A DNA stretch of 28,302 bases from assembly GCF_000717715.1 (NCBI RefSeq), contig NZ_JOAI01000066.1:1-28302 (forward strand). The letters are read 5' to 3'. How positions within the stretch are numbered: the first letter of the stretch is position 1; each line of letters opens with the position of its first letter. This document shows positions 15,334 to 23,186 of the stretch, one piece after another. Below the pieces are notes generated by a model, which saw only the letters and a program-made list of their open reading frames with translations, was not told the DNA's origin and did no database searches. The DNA is from Streptomyces sp. NRRL B-24484. GTDB lineage: Bacteria > Actinomycetota > Actinomycetes > Streptomycetales > Streptomycetaceae. The position numbers and the translations under genes were made by a program.

Positions 15334-15789
15334 GACGACGCGATCACCGCCACAGAGCTCGCCCTCGCCGAAGCCGAACGCCCGGCCGGCGCCCGGCCGG
15401 CCGACCTGGCCCCACGCGACGCCGACGGCGCGATCCAGCCGCTGGTCACGATCGTCACCGACAACGGCGGACCGTTCCGCTCGTTCCGCTTCGAGGCGTT
15501 CATCGCCACCCGACCCGAACTGCGGCACATGCGCACCAGGGTCCGCACCCCGGGCCAGAACGGCTCGCGAGAGCGCGGCTTCGGCTCCTTGAGGTACGAG
15601 AAGCTGTTCCTGGAGGAGATCCCCGACGCCCTCGACCTGGTCCGCCACGCCGAGGACTACCGGCTCGAGTACAACACCGTCCGGCCGCACGAGGCGCTCA
15701 CCCGGAACCGGCCCCACGATGTGCGCACCGGCCTCGCGGACCCGCTCGTCCCCAACTTTCCCGGGCCCGAAAACCTGCCGGTTTCTTGA
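15334..15789 (+). pseudogene. truncated DDE (rve-type) transposase, C-terminal part
   Basis: The frame upstream is open from 15271, but recognisable homology begins near 15334 (DDAITATELALAEAERPAGA). It continues through IVTDNGGPFRSFRF (catalytic Asp), RTPGQNGSRERGFGSLRYEK (candidate catalytic Glu) and the typical ending YNTVRPHEALTRNRP, stopping at 15787-15789. It belongs to the IS3/IS481-like integrase-core group. The N-terminal helix-turn-helix and the first catalytic Asp are missing, so it is not functional. It sits directly behind the HxlR gene. Confidence 0.85.
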
Positions 15790-16161
15790 CGCGGGACATC
15801 TTCCAGGGGCTGGTCGGTCGTCGGCAACCGTGTGGACCGCTCGCGGCGGCTGGAGCACCGGTTTCCCCCTTGTAGGCCGCAGACGCGGCTCAAGGAACTT
15901 CAGCAATAGGATGCTCGGCGCGATCGCAGATAGCCGGGAAGTGTGCAGAACAATGTGGAGCAAGGTGTTCAGGCGTGGGAGACCTGCCACCTCTCATCTC
16001 ACTTGAGCTTCGCCTGGGCGGCTATTTGTCGTTGCCGTACCGAGAATAGTCGGGCCCCGCCGCACTCGGGGTTCGGGCGGGGCCGCGTATTCAGCCTGCA
16101 CTCTGCCCACCGTACCGCCGACGTGCTACGCCACGGCCGCGGTGAAGACCACTGCAACGGC
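15790..16161. terminator. non-coding stretch with a hairpin at 16053-16084
   Basis: No gene is supported. GGCCCCGCC (16053-16061) pairs with GGCGGGGCC (16076-16084) across 14 bases. The hairpin is about 80 bases beyond the stop of the small leftward ORF at 16162, so it could be its terminator. It could also end transcription from the transposase side. Base composition here is lower in GC than in the flanking genes. Confidence 0.5.
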
Positions 16162-16332
16162 CTACAGCAGCGCCGCGGTGTCAGCACTGCCTCCTGCCCT
16201 GGGGGGCCGGCCGTCTCCAGTCCCCCACATGCCGGAGTCCGCGACCAGTGCATCCCACTCCGGGTCAGGCTGGCCGGGGACACTCCGACCGGCCTCACGC
16301 CACAAAAGGCTTAGATGGGCGTAGATCGGCAT
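16162..16332 (-). CDS. small conserved-looking ORF, unknown function
   Basis: The frame encodes 56 residues from ATG 16332: MPIYAHLSLLWREAGRSVPG followed by QPDPEWDALVADSGMW. The W-R-x-x-G-R-x-V-P-G-x-x-D-x-E-W pattern resembles small Streptomyces proteins of unknown role that I recall. The coding composition of this segment is better than its surroundings. No clear ribosome-binding site precedes it, and an upstream in-frame ATG near 16395 exists. A likely terminator lies downstream at 16053-16084. Confidence 0.45.
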   Translation of the reverse strand: MPIYAHLSLLWREAGRSVPGQPDPEWDALVADSGMWGTGDGRPPRAGGSADTAALL

Positions 16333-16855
16333 ATTCAGAAAGTGCAGGACTGTTTCGACACTTCCCCGGCGCGGTCCCGGCACTGCTTTCGGCATCGTCA
16401 CATACGAAGAACGATGCCTCCTGCCGTGGGACACGCCCGGCCGGCGGCATCCGGGCGGATGCCGGCCGAGACCCGCCGGTGGGCGGCGTGCCGCGGCACC
16501 GACGCGAGCCCGGCGGTTCCCCGGTGAACATGATCCGCCTCCGGCTTCGGGCCTTCCCGAAGCAACCCTGCCGGAGCGGTGGCCGGAAAAGCAGGATGGC
16601 GGGCAGCAGGGCGGAGTCCGAACGAGCGGCATCCCAGTGGCCGGGCTTCCTCGAGCACGGTCACACGGTCACCCGCCACTGCAGCGATGCCCAGGAAGGA
16701 AGGTTGGAGAACACGCGGCTCTGACCGGCCTGCACAGGACCCCGGGTTGTCGGGTGTTCGGGGCTTCCGCAGATCGGACAGGCGTGTGGTACTCGCTCTG
16801 ATCACTGCGGACCTGCTGCCGGGCGGACCCGGCCCCCCACGAGCGCCCCGTCGCG
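16333..16855. other. non-coding or decayed stretch
   Basis: No gene is supported on either strand. The stretch includes a GGCATCC/GGATGCC hairpin around 16447-16464. A perfect 14-base palindrome (GCGGTCCGGACCGC) sits at its right boundary (16853-16866). The longer minus-strand open frame here lacks Streptomyces-like coding signal. Confidence 0.4.
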
Positions 16856-17144
16856 GTCCGGACCGCAGACCAGGACGAGCGGCCCGTGGCCGCCCGTTGT
16901 GAGGTCCTCCCCGACGGCCGCCGCCCGGGACGCTCACCACGCCCGAGCGACTCCTGACCGCCGCCGGGCTCACCGACTCGCCGCCGGCCGGCATCCCGTT
17001 GTCCGCTGCGCCGACTGCGGAGACCTGCGGCGCGGCCGCCTCGCCCATGCACAAGGTGCGCACCCCGAAGACAACCGAAGGAACCAGCGGATCATCACAT
17101 CGCCCGAATGCAAGAAAATCCTTCAGGCCATCTGGGCGTCATAA
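16856..17144 (+). pseudogene. possible frameshifted zinc-ribbon small protein
   Basis: Pieces in three forward frames read like one protein. RTADQDERPVAARCEVLPDG (about 16860-16920) is followed by LTTPERLLTAAGLT in a second frame (about 16935-16975). HRLAAGRHPVVRCADCGDLR then continues in a third frame to the ending SPECKKILQAIWAS at 17144. The CADCG and SPEC cysteines could bind zinc. Third positions are GC-rich in the last part. Two frameshifts are required, so this is probably a relic, and the middle piece may be coincidental. Confidence 0.3.
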
Positions 17145-17302
17145 CCGGCCGCAGCCAATCCATACACCTTGCGGCCCACTGCGCCATATGGCGGGGAGAG
17201 CAGGTTCGTGCGCGTGTCAGAGCCTCCGCGTACCGGAGATGCCCCAGAATCTGGAAACATCCAAGCAACAGCCAAACTATGCCCAGGCCATGAGGAGCGC
17301 GC

Positions 17303-18424
17303 GTGCCTAACCAGGAGTGGCTCCCCGACCAACCCGTCCGCGTCGGCCGCATCGACTGGCCCGAACACCAATCGGACGAGGCCTTCCTACGCCTGCAGAC
17401 AGGTCAAACCGTTGTTCTGGACCGTCAGCCCTGGCAAGTCCTGGAAATCAACGAATATCCGTACTCCCAGTGGCCGAGGACCCATCAGGAATCTTGGTAC
17501 GAACACGTAGAGCTGTGGAGTCATTCCGAAAATCTCCATGGCGTCCACAGGGCCACGATGCCCCCCGACCGGGCCAACTTCTACAAGCGCCCCGTCATCC
17601 TGGTTCTGCGCAATGAAAACGTCCCCAGATCCGCGCCGAAGCACTGGTGCGCGCCGGCCAGCCAGGACTGGCACGTCCTCCCGGAACACTACGCAGTGTG
17701 CCGGACCTGCGGCGAACTCCCGCCCTGTCGCAACGGAGAACACCGGTGGAACGGCGGCCCGCGCCGGACCGAGCACAGCGGATCCGCCCGCCTCATCGTC
17801 CCACCGGGATGCTGCATGGGATGCGCTGAGCCCATCAAACCCCGGACGCGAAGCGTCACCTTTCCCGGCGCCAATCTCTGGTATCCCGAACTCGGCGAAG
17901 GAAGCGCAATCTTCCACACACGCACCCGCTGCGTCGACCACGTCGAGGACTACCGCAGGGAATGGGAGACCTCATACATCCAAAAACCTCGCTACTCATC
18001 CAGCCCGCTGTTCCAGGAAACCCGGGAAGAAAATTCCGTTCCACCGAGGTCGCACCCGGCGGAGGATCGATTCAGGCTCGTTGAAGGATCTCTCCAAGCC
18101 GGCAGTTTTTCTCCCGCGGGAGATTCGCCAGGAATCCTGCGCCTACTGCACACAGGAACGGCGGACGTCCTTCCAGCGCCCTCCCTCCCGGTCCATCACC
18201 CGCAGCCCCGCGTCGCCGCCCAGCACTCCCTGCCCGGAGCGCGCCTCGAATCCGTCCCTCTCACACAAGTCCCAGGAACAACCGAGCACACCGGGCACCT
18301 CCCGGATCTGCGCAATCCGGAACAGGCCGCACGGGTGATCGAAGAGCTCACCACAGCCGTACGCAATATCGCCGCGTACCTGAACAGCGGAACCGGCGTG
18401 CAAACATACACAAGAATTCCATGA
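17303..18424 (+). CDS. orphan protein with cysteine clusters, lower GC
   Basis: The 373-residue product starts at GTG 17303 with AGGAG six bases upstream, a clear ribosome site. The N-terminal 115 residues look like a compact globular domain (VLDRQPWQVLEINEYP, YEHVELWSHSENLHGVHRA). A cysteine-rich middle follows: VCRTCGELPPCRNGEHRW, GCCMGCAEPI and TRTRCVDHVEDYRREWE. These Cys/His groups suggest one or two zinc sites. Residues 235-335 are low-complexity and Pro/Ser-rich. The C-terminal end (ARVIEELTTAVRNIAAYLN) is helical. Codon use is visibly less GC-biased than in neighbouring genes, indicating transfer. I do not recognise the family. A phage, plasmid or defence-island origin is possible but unproven. 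Confidence 0.7.
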   Translation: MPNQEWLPDQPVRVGRIDWPEHQSDEAFLRLQTGQTVVLDRQPWQVLEINEYPYSQWPRTHQESWYEHVELWSHSENLHGVHRATMPPDRANFYKRPVILVLRNENVPRSAPKHWCAPASQDWHVLPEHYAVCRTCGELPPCRNGEHRWNGGPRRTEHSGSARLIVPPGCCMGCAEPIKPRTRSVTFPGANLWYPELGEGSAIFHTRTRCVDHVEDYRREWETSYIQKPRYSSSPLFQETREENSVPPRSHPAEDRFRLVEGSLQAGSFSPAGDSPGILRLLHTGTADVLPAPSLPVHHPQPRVAAQHSLPGARLESVPLTQVPGTTEHTGHLPDLRNPEQAARVIEELTTAVRNIAAYLNSGTGVQTYTRIP

Positions 18425-19095
18425 CAATTCGCATTTCCGATGCCCCGCCGGAGCGCCTCCGACGCCGGCACGATCGCTGAATGCAAATACCACGGGCACG
18501 GAGCAGAAGACACCGATGCAGCCGTGCGGCCCCCGGCCCGGATCCACCACCGTCCTCTGTCGACATCCGGGCCGGTCCGGGCTTCTCGGCACCGACATGC
18601 CACACATGCACAGGGACAGACCACGGACCTGGCACATCGGGCGCCGCCAGTGCCGCGGCCACTGCCTTCCGGCCACAGCCGAGATCCGCGGTTCGCAACA
18701 CCGGCCCGCGGCACCCGCCCACCCCGGTGCACACCGCGGCAGGTCCGCCGACTGCTCGATTCCGAGTGTGCCTGCAGACACGGCCCCGCCCCGACGCTGC
18801 GCCTGATCGCCCGCCCCCGATGCTGCTGCGTCTCACCGCTCCGCTGCGCCGGGAGAACATCTGCCGCGGTCTCGGCGGTGCGGGCCAGCAGGAAGGTCCC
18901 GGCTGCGGCCGGGGCCATCACCGGCATCGCGGCGGCCGGCGGCCGGCGGCCGAAAGGTCGCCGGCGCTGGTTTCGGCGTCGGCGATGAGCAGGGCGGGTG
19001 GGGCCTGGAGGGACGGACCCCGATGGTCGCGCCGCAACGGGCCGCCCACGTGGTGACGGCCACCGCCTGACGGCGAGGAGAGCACCGCGGTCGTC
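18425..19095. other. non-coding stretch, possible decayed minus-strand coding
   Basis: No gene can be supported. On the minus strand two frames carry protein-like pieces (PALLIADAETSAGDLSAAGR and AAAGTFLLARTAETAADVLP, about 18850-19000), which could be one frameshifted remnant. No family was recognised and no start signal is visible. Confidence 0.35.
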
Positions 19096-19206
19096 CACGC
19101 GGGTCCGGAGGCGTGGTCGAACAACCAGAAGGCCCGCCGCGCCAAGCCCACCGCAGGCCGGCTCGCGCAGCCTGCCGAGCACGGCGCGGAGGGGGCGCAG
19201 CGGGGG
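19096..19206 (+). pseudogene. helicase-associated domain tail fragment
   Basis: The segment reads AWSNNQKARRAKPTAGRLAQ PAEHGAEGA, aligning with FLNNTKAGRAKLTAGQLGQL AEHGVEWA at the end of the ORF at 1758-2654. Only about 35 codons remain, with no start. It is a third scar of the same protein family in the window. Confidence 0.65.
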
Positions 19207-19551
19207 GTATGGGGTATGGGGAGTCACCGCTGTGCAGCAGTGCGCCCGATCGGTGGTGTGGAGCGCTGTGGCCGGGTCGGGGCTCGCCGTGGCGGGGTCT
19301 CGGGTGAAGCCATGGTTCGTGTCGTGCATCCGGCTTCGGACATTTTGCCGTCGTCCGGACCGCCGTGTCGCTGGTACAGGCGGTGTCGGAGTTTCACCGG
19401 CGTACGGCGCTGCCTTTCGGTGCGCAGGCGGCGCTGTCGTTCCGCGGCTGCGGGCGGTGGCCTGCGGCGGCGGTCGTCCGGCCGCTGGATTGCGGTGGTG
19501 CGTCACCGTGCGGCCCGCAGGCCGCAGCGGTGCCGGGCGGCTGGACAGGAA
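19207..19551. other. upstream region of the TetR regulator gene
   Basis: I see no gene or clear repeat in this 345-bp stretch. Plus-strand frames spanning it lack domain signatures. The right end leads into the operator-like palindrome at 19552. Confidence 0.45.
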
Positions 19552-19572
19552 TATGACGATCGGTCTATTTTG
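19552..19572. promoter_or_regulatory. TetR operator candidate over the regulator's own start
   Basis: The right half CGGTCTAT is a perfect half-site. The left half ATATGACGAT is an imperfect mirror of it, giving an ATAGACCG-ATCGGTCTAT-like palindrome. It ends five bases before the GTG start at 19578. A related site lies before the oxidoreductase gene at 20215. Confidence 0.55.
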
Positions 19573-19577
19573 GTGGT

Positions 19578-20159
19578 GTGGGAGTCAAGGGTGAGGAGAC
19601 GCGGGCGCGGCTGGTGCGGGCGACCCGGGATCTGGTCGAGGCGCGGGGGTACTACGGGACCGGGCTGAACGACGTCCTGGCTGCCAGTGGCGCGCCGCGC
19701 GGGTCGATGTACTTTCACTTCCCCGCGGGGAAGGACGAGATGGTCGCGTTCGCGCTCGCCGAGGCCGGCCGGGACATCGGGGCGCTCGTCGCGGGCGCCG
19801 CCGAGTCCGGGGAGCCTCCCGCCGATGTGGTGCGCCGGCTGCTGGGGGTGCTCGGCGACCGGATGGAGGAGTCCGGCTACGCCAAGGGGTGCCCGGTGGC
19901 GACCGTCGCGCTCGAAACCGCGGCGGGCCACGAGGGGCTGCGGCGGGCGTGTGCCGAGACCTATCAGGCGTGGCAGGACGCGCTCGCCGGCATGCTGGTC
20001 CGTCACGGCCGCGACAGTGCCGGGGCCGAGGCCGTGGCGTGCGCCGTCCTCGCCCTGATGGAGGGGGCGCTGCTGCTGTCGCGTGTCGCGCACAGCCGGA
20101 CCCCGCTCGACCGGGCCGCCCGCGCCGCCGAACTGCTGATCGGCTCCGACACCGTCTGA
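19578..20159 (+). CDS. TetR/AcrR-family transcriptional repressor
   Basis: The 193-residue product has an N-terminal TetR helix-turn-helix (residues 5-52: TRARLVRATRDLVEARGYYG, LNDVLAASGAPRGSMYFHFP). Its C-terminal ligand-binding domain carries the GCPVATVALETAAGHEGLR block seen in LmrA/YxaF-type regulators. No Shine-Dalgarno precedes GTG 19578 and the operator-like palindrome ends just upstream, so a leaderless transcript is possible. A strong hairpin follows three bases after the stop. The downstream oxidoreductase gene carries a related palindrome and is the probable target. Confidence 0.92.
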   Translation: MGVKGEETRARLVRATRDLVEARGYYGTGLNDVLAASGAPRGSMYFHFPAGKDEMVAFALAEAGRDIGALVAGAAESGEPPADVVRRLLGVLGDRMEESGYAKGCPVATVALETAAGHEGLRRACAETYQAWQDALAGMLVRHGRDSAGAEAVACAVLALMEGALLLSRVAHSRTPLDRAARAAELLIGSDTV

Positions 20160-20161
20160 CA

Positions 20162-20194
20162 CGGCCCGCGCGGGTCGACCCCGCGCGCGGGCCG
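20162..20194 (+). terminator. hairpin terminator after TetR gene
   Basis: CGGCCCGCGCG (20162-20172) pairs perfectly with CGCGCGGGCCG (20184-20194), and the 11-base loop contains GGTCGACC. The stem starts three bases after the TetR stop codon. It separates the regulator from the oxidoreductase gene, which should then have its own promoter. Confidence 0.75.
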
Positions 20195-20214
20195 CGCCAT
20201 GACCAAAAAATATG

Positions 20215-20226
20215 TAGACCGGTCCA
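20215..20226. promoter_or_regulatory. TetR operator candidate before the oxidoreductase gene
   Basis: TAGACCGGTCCA is a near-perfect palindrome in an AT-rich patch 20 bases before the ATG at 20246. It shares the TAGACC/GGTC half-site with the palindrome at 19552. Paired sites at the regulator and its neighbour are typical of a local TetR circuit. Confidence 0.6.
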
Positions 20227-20245
20227 TTTAATGCGGAAGGATTCC

Positions 20246-21355
20246 ATGTCCAGTCCCGGCACCCTCGTCCTCGGCGCCACCGGCTTCATCGGCCGCTGGT
20301 ACGTCCTCGAACTGCTCGCCCGCGGCGAACACGTCGCCGTCGGCCTGCGCGGTGGCGCCGCCCGCGACGGCGAGCTGCGCAGCTGGCTGACCGCCCGCGG
20401 CGCCGCACCGGACGCTCTCGCCGAGCGGCTCACCACGGTCGCCGCCGACATCACCCGGCCCGGCCTCGCCCTCCCGGCGGCCGACGACCACCGGCTCAAG
20501 GGCGTGCGCGACGTCGTCAACCTGGCGGCCCGCTACGCCTTCGGCCTCACCCGCGGCGAAGCCCGCGCGGCCAACGTGGACGGCGCGATCCACCCCCTGC
20601 ACTGGGCCGCCGGCCGCCCGCAGCTGCGGCGGCTGGTCCACCTCTCCGGCTACCGGGTCGGCCGCAGCGCCGGACAGCACCATCCCCTGCCGGCCGCCGA
20701 CGCCGACCGCCTCTACCGCGAGCTGGGCGCCTACGAGGCGTCCAAGACGGAGGGCGACATCGCCGTGCGCACCCTCGCACCACGGCTGGGCGTGCCGCTG
20801 ACGGTGGTCAATCCCGGCGCCGTGATCGGGCATTCCCGCACCGGTGAGGCCGGTCAGTACCTCGGCCTGGCCACCCTCGTCGAACAGCTCTGGGAGCGGC
20901 GCCTGCCCGCCCTCGCGGGCACCCGGCGCACCGTCGTGCCGGTGGTCGCCGTGGACCACCTCGCCGCCTTCCTCGCCGAGGTCCCGCACCACGACAGGGA
21001 ACCGCTGCACCTGCACACCGTGCTCGACCCGGCCACGCCGCCGCTGCCCGAACTCGTCGCCCTGGCCGCCGAACGCCTCGGCCTGCGCCCGCCCCGGCTG
21101 GTGCTGCCCGTCGGCCTGGTCCGCAGACTGCCACGCGCGCTGACCGGCGTCGACCCGGAGACGCTGTCCTTCCTCGCGGAGGACACCTACGACACCGCCT
21201 CCGCGGCCGCCCTGGCGCGCGCGGCCGGGCTGACCCACCCGCCGGTGCGAAGGCTCGTCCAGGACTGGGCCGCCCGCCTGGTCGCCGACCGGTTCCCCGG
21301 CGCCGCCGTGCCACCCGCGCCCGCCGTGGCCGCCGTACCCGCCGTGCACCCGTGA
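20246..21355 (+). CDS. NAD(P)-binding extended-SDR/epimerase-like oxidoreductase
   Basis: The 369-residue product starts at ATG 20246, chosen because GGAAGG lies five bases upstream. The ATG at 20231 would add five residues but has no site. A Rossmann motif GATGFIG (residues 10-16) binds NAD(P). VNLAARYA, VHLSGYRVG and the YEASK catalytic Tyr/Lys (about residues 162-166) fit an extended or atypical short-chain dehydrogenase related to NAD-dependent epimerases. Substrate is unknown. The last 25 residues are a Pro/Ala/Val tail. An operator-like palindrome just upstream suggests TetR control, with induction by a ligand of that regulator. Confidence 0.88.
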   Translation: MSSPGTLVLGATGFIGRWYVLELLARGEHVAVGLRGGAARDGELRSWLTARGAAPDALAERLTTVAADITRPGLALPAADDHRLKGVRDVVNLAARYAFGLTRGEARAANVDGAIHPLHWAAGRPQLRRLVHLSGYRVGRSAGQHHPLPAADADRLYRELGAYEASKTEGDIAVRTLAPRLGVPLTVVNPGAVIGHSRTGEAGQYLGLATLVEQLWERRLPALAGTRRTVVPVVAVDHLAAFLAEVPHHDREPLHLHTVLDPATPPLPELVALAAERLGLRPPRLVLPVGLVRRLPRALTGVDPETLSFLAEDTYDTASAAALARAAGLTHPPVRRLVQDWAARLVADRFPGAAVPPAPAVAAVPAVHP

Positions 21356-21496
21356 GAGCCGCCGGTCGATCACGGCGGGCCCGTGCTGTGGACGCCGCGT
21401 CCCGGGCCGGCCGCCGAGGGAAGGGCGGTGTCCGATGGGGACGTGGCCGGCGGAGCTGCGGGCTGCGGCGCAGGGGTTCCGGGGTTCCGGGGTTCC

Positions 21497-21866
21497 GGCG
21501 GGCGGGTGGACCGGGCGCAGCGGGCCGGGGAGACCGGGTTCGAGGGCGGGCAGCTCGGACGGTGGGTCGTGGCGCAGCGGGCCGGCCGGCCCGGTCCGCA
21601 GGCGGGTCGGCCGGGCCTGTCGGCGGCGCTCGGCGTCGGGCCGGACGCGGGCCGGTGGCGGCGGTGGGGGCGAGGTGGAAGGTGTCGGGTGCAGGCCGGG
21701 TCCGGCCGCGCGGGCGGGTCCGCGCGGGTCCCGCGCCCGCATGGCGTGCGGTTGGAGGTCGGCCGTGGGGCTGGGTGCGTTCCTTGACGACAGGACGGCG
21801 CGGCGGGGGAAGCTGACGCCGGGGCAGCCGGCGCGGCTCGCCGGGCGCCGTGTGGGGTGGGCGTCA
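21497..21866 (+). pseudogene. decayed helicase-associated domain fragment
   Basis: Across shifting frames the sequence follows the tail of the ORF at 1758-2654: TGFEGGQLGRWVVAQRAGRP, then a shortened middle, RVPRPHGVRLEVG, and finally VGLGAFLDDRTARRGKLTPG with a GWA ending. Frameshifts and lost segments show it is a relic. Just upstream, GGGGTTCC is repeated three times (21473-21496). Confidence 0.65.
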
Positions 21867-21905
21867 GCGGCTGCGGCGGCGGTCGGCGTGGGCCTTGGTG
21901 AGATG

Positions 21906-22045
21906 GTGGTCGGCGCTACCGCGACGTGTCCTGCTCCCCCGTCCCCGGGGGTGGTGGTCGGTACTACCGCGACGTGTCCTGCTCCCCCGTCCCCGGGGGT
22001 GGTGGTCGGCACTACCGCGACGTGTCCTGCTCCCCCGTCCCCGGG
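21906..22045. repeat. 48-bp tandem repeat, almost three copies
   Basis: Units start at 21906, 21954 and 22002, and the last is truncated. They are nearly identical, differing at about two positions. Each contains CCCCCGTCCCCGGGGG, able to form a hairpin. The array lies between the plus-strand relic/oxidoreductase side and the leftward RbpA-family gene. It could act as a repeated bidirectional terminator or be a simple minisatellite. Unit length is divisible by three, so frames stay open through it. Confidence 0.9.
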
Positions 22046-22093
22046 TGGGGCGGGGGGCCGTGCGGTGGTCGGGCGCGGCGCCGTGTCGGGAGC

Positions 22094-22432
22094 TCAGATG
22101 GTCCCGCGCAGCTTGGCCAGGGCCTCGTTGAGGAGGATCTCGCCGTCTTCCTGGGTGCGGCGCTGCCGGACGTAGCCCAGGTGCGTCTTGTAGGGGGCGT
22201 GGCCCGGGGCGACGGGCACGTCGTCGGGGTCGGGGCCGGCGGGCAGGCCGCAGCTGCGGCAGTCCCACTCCTGCGGGATCGCCGCCTCGATCGCGAAGCT
22301 GATCTGGGTGTGGTGGCCGTTGCCGCACCAGAACGACACCGTTGTACGGGGGGCGAGATCGCCGCGCTCGGACTCCCCCATGGGTCCCGAACCGATCCGC
22401 GCACCCCTGATGCCGCCACGTCCCTGTGCCAC
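22094..22432 (-). CDS. RbpA-family RNA polymerase-binding protein
   Basis: The 112-residue product starts at GTG 22432, seven bases after GAGGAGA-type Shine-Dalgarno bases. The zinc-binding core is clear: C36-x3-H40 in FWCGNGHH and C58-x2-C61 in WDCRSCG, with the intervening FAIEAAIPQEW as in RbpA. The C-terminal helix (YVRQRRTQEDGEILLNEALA) matches the sigma-interacting region. RbpA binds RNA polymerase and helps housekeeping-type sigma factors open promoters. The neighbours are not the usual rbpA neighbours, so this is more likely a paralogue (RbpB-type) than the main gene. The N-terminal GESERGDLAPR is comparable to family members. Confidence 0.88.
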   Translation of the reverse strand: MAQGRGGIRGARIGSGPMGESERGDLAPRTTVSFWCGNGHHTQISFAIEAAIPQEWDCRSCGLPAGPDPDDVPVAPGHAPYKTHLGYVRQRRTQEDGEILLNEALAKLRGTI

Positions 22433-23139
22433 GATCGCTCTCCTCGGCCATGTTGTCCACGCCTCGGGTGTGCGTGGAGACGCCCAGCGTACGGGCATCG
22501 CGGTCGGCTGTGGGACGCCGCCCGGCAGTGGGCTGTGCCGCGCGGGCCCCGGCCGCGGCCGGAACGGCCGCACACGCCGGCCCGGGAGCCTCCTTGGGGG
22601 CCCGGTGCACCTGCTCGTCGTTCTCCACGGGCAGGTGCCCGGCGAGGGTGCGCAGCAGCGCGTCCCGCGTCCCCGACGGGAGTGGTGCGGGGGCTTCGGG
22701 GTGGGGGGCCGGTTCCTCTGCGGGGAACGGTCGTGGGAGGCCGTGACGTGTCCTGCGAAGCCCTCCGAAGCCCTTCGAAGGCTCGGCGGGGCCGCGCCTG
22801 ACCGGTGGGTGGGTGCGGGGGCTTCGGGGTGCGGGGGCTTCGGGGTGGGGGGCTTCGGGGTGGGGGTCGACCGGCGGCGGTCGGGGACTGTCCGGATCGG
22901 TCCTGCCTGCCGGTGGCCGGTCGGGTTCCCGGGGGTCGGGCCGTCGGAATCCGGCCGTCGGGTCCGGGTTGCGTCGTTCGAACCCCGGTCGAACCGGGGC
23001 GCCGGTGCCGTACGGGCGCTCGGTGTGTCGGGTGGTGGCCGTGGCCGGTGTGCCGGACGGGAATTGCGGTGACGGTGTGCTCCGGCGGCCGGCCGTCGGG
23101 GCCGTCCGCGGCGGGGGTGGTCGCCGTGCTGCAGGAGGG
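22433..23139. other. GC-rich stretch with minisatellite and a coding-like segment
   Basis: On the minus strand, about 22445-22685 reads SGTRDALLRTLAGHLPVEND followed by EQVHRAPKEAPGPA, with strongly GC-rich third positions. This may be a remnant or short gene, but no start was found and I do not recognise it. Further right, a 16-bp unit (GTGCGGGGGCTTCGGG) occurs at 22685, 22813 and 22829, with a 15-bp variant at 22845. The promoter of the RbpA-family gene must lie within the first 100 bases. Nothing else is supported. Confidence 0.4.
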
Positions 23140-23158
23140 CGGGAATCGGGCGTTCCCG
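23140..23158. promoter_or_regulatory. CGGGAA/TTCCCG inverted repeat upstream of SDR gene
   Basis: Six-base arms flank a seven-base spacer, ending 28 bases before the ATG at 23187. TACGAC at 23174 lies seven bases before the start, as a -10 element would for a leaderless transcript. No Shine-Dalgarno is present. Confidence 0.3.
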
Positions 23159-23186
23159 GCCTGGTCGGGCGGGTACGACGCGCGGC

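Noticed and set aside
18196..19506. A 436-codon minus-strand open frame
   Set aside because: It is antisense to the end of the orphan gene and crosses the plus-strand helicase-associated relic. The Arg/Cys-rich product has no domain or start signal.
21906..22045. The 48-bp repeats considered as a CRISPR array
   Set aside because: The copies are directly adjacent and near-identical with no unique spacers, and there are no cas genes in the window.
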